From NCBI GenBank assembly GCA_016201195.1, contig JACQDI010000924.1, positions 1 to 8,492 of the forward strand: a stretch of DNA of 8,492 nucleotides, read 5' to 3'. The translations under genes and the position numbers were made by a program. The stretch is from Acidobacteriota bacterium (GTDB taxonomy: Bacteria; Acidobacteriota; Terriglobia; Bryobacterales; JACQDG01). The notes under the pieces were generated by a model. That model saw nothing but the letters and a program-made list of their open reading frames with translations, was not told the DNA's origin and made no database searches. How positions within the stretch are numbered: position 1 is the stretch's first letter; each line of letters opens with the position of its first letter. Shown piece by piece: positions 5,569-8,492 of the stretch.

Positions 5569-6872
5569 ACGAATCCAATCGCGGCTCCTTTCACCCCTCC
5601 GGCAAAGCGTATCGCTTCGCCGTGCTGGGTTTCGCCAGCCTGATGACGTTCGGAAGCTACTTCGCCTACGACAGCGTGGGCGCCATCGAGAACACCCTCA
5701 TCGAGGTTTTCCGCGCGGATCGCGCCGCGATCGGAGCCATGTACTCCATGTACAGCATCGCCGCTTTCTTTGCGGTGCTGTTCGGCGGCGTCCTGACAGA
5801 CCGCATCGGGACCCGGCGGGCCAGCCTGCTTTTCTCGGGCCTGGTGGTGATCGGCGCGGCGATCGTGGCAGGCGCCCCGAGCCTGCCGGTACTCTATGCC
5901 GGGCGCATCCTGTTCGGCATTGGTTCGGAATCCATGGTCGTCGCCCAGAGTGCGATCCTCGCCCGCTGGTTCACCGGAAAGGAGCTGGCGCTTTCTTTCG
6001 GCATCACCCTCACCGTCAGCCGCCTGGGCACGCTGTTCACCTTCAACACCGAGGCGCTGCTGGCCGAGCGGATGGGCTTCCGGGGCGCGTTATGGGTCGC
6101 CGCCGCGCTGTGCGCGATGAGCCTGGCATCCAACTGGGTCTACGCACTGCTCGACCGCCGGGCCGAGCCGGTCCTCCATTTGCGGCAGGCCGGGGCGGGC
6201 GACAAGATCTCCTGGTCCGATGTCCGCGGGCTCTCCACACCCTACTGGTACGCCGTAATGCTCTGCGTCACGTTTTACTCGGCGATCTTCCCGTTTACGG
6301 CGCTTTCCACCGATTTCTTTCACGAGAAATGGGGCCTGCCGCAGGCCGCCGCGGAGGGCAAGGGTCTTGTGGAGGGCGCGTTCTACAACGTGACCCACAT
6401 GTTCTCGACCGCACAGGGTACTAGTTCGATCATCATCACCGCTTCGATGTTCCTGGCGCCCTTCGCCGGCGATCTGGTGGACCGCATCGGCCGCCGGGCG
6501 AGCCTCATGATCCTCGGCTCGCTCCTGATGATCCCCGCCCACCTGGCGATGGGGCTCACAGACCTCCGTCCCGCGATCCCGATGATCGTCCTCGGCGCGG
6601 CTTTTGTCCTGGTGCCGGCCGCCATGTGGCCTTCCATTCCTTTGATCGTGGAGGAGAAACGCGTCGGCACCGCTTACGGCGTGATGACCGCCATCCAGAA
6701 CATCGGCCTGCTGGCGTTTCCCTACTTCAACGGCAAGCTTCGCGACGCCACGCACGGCTATGCGGCCAGCCAGGTGATGTTCGGCGGACTGGGGTTCGCC
6801 GGCCTCCTTTTCGCGCTGTTACTGCTGCGCGCCGACCGGCGCTCGGGGGCCCGCCTGGAGCGGGCGAGGTAA
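5565..6872 (+). CDS. MFS transporter, MFSD1-like
   Basis: 435-aa, 12-segment major facilitator. The MFS motif A occurs between TM2 and TM3 (GGVLTDRIGTRR, 74-85) and its repeat between TM8 and TM9 (FAGDLVDRIGRR, 300-311). Several segments match what I remember of animal MFSD1: FGSYFAYDS (29-37) in TM1, GRILFGIGSESMVVAQ (113-128), WFTGKELALSFG (135-146), FPFTALSTDFFHEKWG (242-257), MWPSIP (354-359) and VGTAYGVMTAIQNIG (367-381). Animal MFSD1 is a lysosomal dipeptide transporter, so peptide or amino-acid transport is a reasonable guess here, but the bacterial substrate is unknown. The start is the GTG at 5565, which overlaps the DUF418 stop (GTGA); the frame upstream to 5418 is an overlap shadow with no membrane-protein character. 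No SD is evident, consistent with coupling. A broken VOC gene follows after 9 nt. Confidence 0.9.
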   Translation: MNESNRGSFHPSGKAYRFAVLGFASLMTFGSYFAYDSVGAIENTLIEVFRADRAAIGAMYSMYSIAAFFAVLFGGVLTDRIGTRRASLLFSGLVVIGAAIVAGAPSLPVLYAGRILFGIGSESMVVAQSAILARWFTGKELALSFGITLTVSRLGTLFTFNTEALLAERMGFRGALWVAAALCAMSLASNWVYALLDRRAEPVLHLRQAGAGDKISWSDVRGLSTPYWYAVMLCVTFYSAIFPFTALSTDFFHEKWGLPQAAAEGKGLVEGAFYNVTHMFSTAQGTSSIIITASMFLAPFAGDLVDRIGRRASLMILGSLLMIPAHLAMGLTDLRPAIPMIVLGAAFVLVPAAMWPSIPLIVEEKRVGTAYGVMTAIQNIGLLAFPYFNGKLRDATHGYAASQVMFGGLGFAGLLFALLLLRADRRSGARLERAR

Positions 6873-6875
6873 AAT
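6870..6875 (+). promoter_or_regulatory. -10-like hexamer overlapping the MFS stop, six nt before VOC start
   Basis: TAAAAT includes the TAA stop of the transporter gene and ends 6 nt before the GTG at 6882. No SD precedes that GTG, and no good -35 is seen. It may give a leaderless VOC transcript, or the gene may simply be read through from the transporter. Confidence 0.3.
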
Positions 6876-6881
6876 CCAGTT

Positions 6882-7309
6882 GTGACGATTGCAGCTCTGG
6901 GACACGTCGTTTTGAAGGTCAGGAGTCTGGAACGATCCGTTCCGTTTTATCGGGACGTATTGGGCTTCCGCGAGGTGGCCCGTTACGGGAGCAAAATGGT
7001 TTCTTCTCGCTCGGAGAGAACCACCATGACCTGGCTCTGCTCGAGGTGGGCGAAACGGCCGCCGCTCCAGGCGCCCGGTGGGTTGGCTTGGCCCATGTAG
7101 CATTCAAGGTTGGGGAGACCCTGGACGACCTTCGGAAATTCAAACAGCACCTGGAGCGGCACAAGGTCGCAGTCCTGGGAATGTCCGACCAATCGCTGTA
7201 CCTGACCAACCCGGACGGCATCGAGCTTGAAGTATACGTCGATGCCGACCCGAGCATCTGGAAAGAAAACCCGGCGTCGGTGGCCACCATTGAGCCGCTG
7301 CGATTGTGA
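6882..7309 (+). pseudogene. VOC-family (glyoxalase/extradiol dioxygenase fold) gene, frameshifted
   Basis: Two halves of one VOC protein lie in different frames. The first frame gives MTIAALGHVVLKV through the helix SVPFYRDVLGF to ARYGSKM (residues 1-39) and then degenerates, stopping at 7100. The next frame resumes at base 7001 with FFSLGENHHDLALLEV and continues to the stop at 7309. Joining them at 6999-7001, where one base appears to be missing, restores about 142 aa with two beta-alpha-beta-beta-beta modules. It also restores candidate metal ligands His8, His72 (GLAHVAFKV) and a Glu in GIELEVY (about 117). A complete VOC protein of this type would be a small metalloenzyme such as an extradiol dioxygenase or glyoxalase relative; the substrate is unknown. 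The junction (GCAAAATGGTTTCTTC) does not fit a standard slippery heptamer, so I read it as a mutation or sequencing error, not programmed frameshifting. Confidence 0.85.
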
Positions 7310-7354
7310 TTTGCGGACTTTCGGCGGGCCTTGGTCTGTGGCGGCGTGAGAGTG

Positions 7355-7387
7355 CCGGGACAAAGTGACAAAAACGACGGGTCCCGG
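7355..7387. promoter_or_regulatory. Inverted repeat, putative VapBC operator
   Basis: CCGGGAC (7355-7361) and GTCCCGG (7381-7387) are perfect 7-bp inverted arms 19 bp apart. They flank the -35 box, and the right arm sits 1 bp before the -10 box. This fits an operator for autorepression by the antitoxin or the toxin-antitoxin complex, as is usual for VapBC modules. No T-run follows, which argues against a terminator. Confidence 0.5.
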
Positions 7388-7394
7388 TTAGAAT
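7365..7394 (+). promoter_or_regulatory. Putative vapBC promoter
   Basis: GTGACA (7365-7370), an 18-nt spacer and TAGAAT (7389-7394) form a good sigma-70-type promoter, the best-matching one in the window, with a start near 7401. A GGAGG at 7401-7405 would be at the very 5' end of the transcript, 17 nt from the ATG at 7423. Confidence 0.5.
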
Positions 7395-7422
7395 CAGATT
7401 GGAGGCCGTGGCAAGCTCCGGT

Positions 7423-7692
7423 ATGACTGTCGCCCTGCAACTCACACCCGAGGAAGAGGCTAAGCTGGCCGCTAAAGCCCGAGCTCAGGGTGTTTCCCTC
7501 GAAAGCTTCGTTCAGAACTTGGTCAAACAGGCGGCTGAGGGAATGCCCGCTACCACGGAGTCCGAGGGGGGAAAGCCGTCCGGCTCCTTGCTTGGCCTGC
7601 TGGCCAAGTATGGGCCAGCCCCGTCCGCCGAAGAGATCGATCGCAACCGCTCCGAAATGTTCGGATCCTTCGGCCAGGCCGATCCTCGATGA
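7423..7692 (+). CDS. VapB-like antitoxin, ribbon-helix-helix type
   Basis: 89-aa protein with a two-part antitoxin design. An N-terminal ribbon-helix-helix-like DNA-binding part (strand VALQL, helix EEEAKLAAKARAQG, turn VSLE, helix SFVQNLVKQAA; residues 3-38) is followed by a flexible linker and a C-terminal toxin-binding tail (LLGLLAKYG at 56-64, then EEIDRNRSEMF at 70-80). It would bind and neutralise the PIN toxin and repress the operon through the inverted repeat upstream. The ATG at 7423 is chosen because homologous antitoxins start directly at this strand; the frame is open to a TTG at 7399, and a GTG at 7408 is also possible. The stop overlaps the toxin start (ATGA, 4 nt), the usual coupled arrangement. 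The assignment rests on fold pattern and the adjoining PIN gene. Confidence 0.8.
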   Translation: MTVALQLTPEEEAKLAAKARAQGVSLESFVQNLVKQAAEGMPATTESEGGKPSGSLLGLLAKYGPAPSAEEIDRNRSEMFGSFGQADPR

Positions 7693-8090
7693 CCGTCGCG
7701 GTCGCCGATACTCACACTGCTCTGTGGTATTTGTTCGACGATACCCGACTTTCACTTGCCGCCAAGTTGACCATTGAGCATGCGGTCGCTCGAGGGGCCA
7801 AAGTAGCTGTCTCGTCCATAAGCCTAGCGGAAGTTGTTTACCTCTGTGAGAAAGGCCGGATCGCTGCGGAGGCCCTCGGTGTACTGATGGCGGCGCTCAA
7901 GGACACCGGGAAAGTCTTCGTAGAGACCCCCCTCGACTCGGAGATCGTCTAGAAGATGCGTGCCATCCCACGCGACGAGGTTCCGGACCTGCCAGATCGC
8001 ATCGTCGCCGCCACGGCGCTCCACCTGGGAGTTCCCGTCATCAGCCGGGATGGGAAAATCCGAGCCGCGGGTGTTGAAACTATTTGGTAG
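7689..8090 (+). pseudogene. VapC-like PIN-domain toxin, interrupted by an amber codon
   Basis: PIN-domain ribonuclease toxin gene with an in-frame TAG at codon 88 (7950-7952). The first part reads MTVAVADTHTALWYL with the catalytic Asp7, and SLAEVVYL carries Glu48. After the stop the same frame continues without further interruption for 45 codons: IPRDEVPDLPDR (Asp103), the helix IVAATALHLGVPVI, then SRDGKI (Asp121) and AAGVETIW, ending in TAG at 8088-8090. These are the third and fourth acidic positions and the typical VapC C-terminus, so the full gene would be 133 aa. The truncated 87-aa product lacks half of the metal site and should be inactive as a nuclease. A CAG or GAG codon changed to TAG is the simplest origin. 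TAG is a normal stop elsewhere in this window (PilZ, STAS, and this gene's own end), so recoding of TAG is unlikely. Confidence 0.85.
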
Positions 8091-8110
8091 AACGCCTCCG
8101 AATACTTTCC

Positions 8111-8492
8111 TTACCCTATTAACTCCTGCACCGGCTCCCCCGTGCGATCCTCGAGTGAGTTGGCGATTTTGACCGGGCGGCCTATGGGGCTCATGTATTC
8201 CTTTTCCCAGTTGATCCCCAGGGCCTTGTAGATCGTCGCATAGAGGTCGCCCATGCTGACCACGCGGCTGGTGACGTTGTAGCCTTTTTCGTCGCTCGAT
8301 CCGACGACCTGGCCGGTCTTGATGCCGCCGCCCGAGAGCGCCAGCGACCAGCAATTGGGCCAGTGGTCGCGGCCCAGGTTGGGGTTGATCATGGGCGTAC
8401 GGCCGAACTCGCCCATGGCGATGACCAGCGTGGTGTCGAGCAAGCCGCGCTCGTCGAGGTCGTCGATCAGAGTCGTCAGGGTGCGGTCTAGC
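8111..8492 (-). CDS. DUF1501 protein, C-terminal part, cut by the window edge
   Basis: C-terminal 127 residues of a DUF1501 protein, a family in the alkaline-phosphatase/sulfatase-like superfamily that is common and multi-copy in Planctomycetes and Acidobacteria. The frame is open to the window edge (it reads LDRTLTTLIDDLDERG at 8491-8444), so the apparent TTG start at 8443 is internal. Hallmarks are VIAMGEFGRTP, GRDHWPN with the conserved Asp-His, LSGGGIKTGQVVGSSD and GDLYATIYKALGI. In this family the Asp-His lies in the C-terminal metal-site region. Full-length members are about 400-480 aa, often Tat-exported and often next to DUF1549/DUF1553 genes, so such a gene may lie beyond the right edge. 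It is convergent with vapC, with a 20-bp gap and no hairpin between them. Confidence 0.93.
   Translation of the reverse strand, partial: LDRTLTTLIDDLDERGLLDTTLVIAMGEFGRTPMINPNLGRDHWPNCWSLALSGGGIKTGQVVGSSDEKGYNVTSRVVSMGDLYATIYKALGINWEKEYMSPIGRPVKIANSLEDRTGEPVQELIG

Noticed and set aside
6999..7001. Programmed -1 frameshift in the VOC gene
   Set aside because: No canonical slippery heptamer or clear downstream stem is visible, and VOC genes are not known for recoding.

Overview
The window is GC-rich bacterial chromosome, probably from an acidobacterium near the Solibacter/Bryobacter group. This rests on gene content: a DUF1501 protein, a Tat-exported protein of a type I associate with Acidobacteria and Planctomycetes, small lineage-type hypothetical proteins, and starts that often lack a Shine-Dalgarno sequence. 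No 16S or other phylogenetic marker is present, so the assignment is an inference. No rRNA, tRNA, CRISPR array, transposase or phage gene was seen.

Layout. Bases 1-216 are non-coding apart from a possible gene tail, and hold a palindrome and a promoter. Two small plus-strand genes follow: an 87-aa hypothetical protein (217-480) and a 100-aa CxxC/coiled-coil protein (540-842). A minus-strand block spans 846-4098. In transcription order it holds a Tat-exported 508-aa protein of unknown function, a STAS anti-sigma-factor antagonist, a PilZ-domain protein and an orphan ABC ATPase of the ModF/COG1119 type. A short divergent promoter region (4099-4200) separates this block from a plus-strand cluster: a DUF418 membrane protein (4201-5568), an MFS transporter resembling the MFSD1 family (5565-6872, overlapping by 4 nt), and a frameshifted VOC/glyoxalase-fold gene (6882-7309). 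A VapBC-type toxin-antitoxin pair follows (7423-8090), in which the toxin has an in-frame amber codon. The window closes with the C-terminal part of a minus-strand DUF1501 gene that runs off the right edge.

How the genes may work together. The Tat protein and the STAS protein are probably co-transcribed (12-nt gap), and the PilZ gene just downstream has its own promoter. This gives a small signalling neighbourhood of an anti-anti-sigma switch and a possible cyclic-di-GMP sensor. DUF418 and the transporter are translationally coupled and may form an uptake or modification unit. The VapBC pair has a clear operator-like inverted repeat around its promoter.

The main points for a second look are: (i) several -10-like hexamers ending exactly 6 nt before a start codon, which suggests leaderless transcripts; (ii) two broken genes (VOC and vapC) less than 1 kb apart, meaning either decay or sequence error; (iii) a bacterial MFSD1-like transporter coupled to DUF418; and (iv) the unknown Tat-exported protein paired with STAS. 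I did not find clear evidence of a wholly new system.
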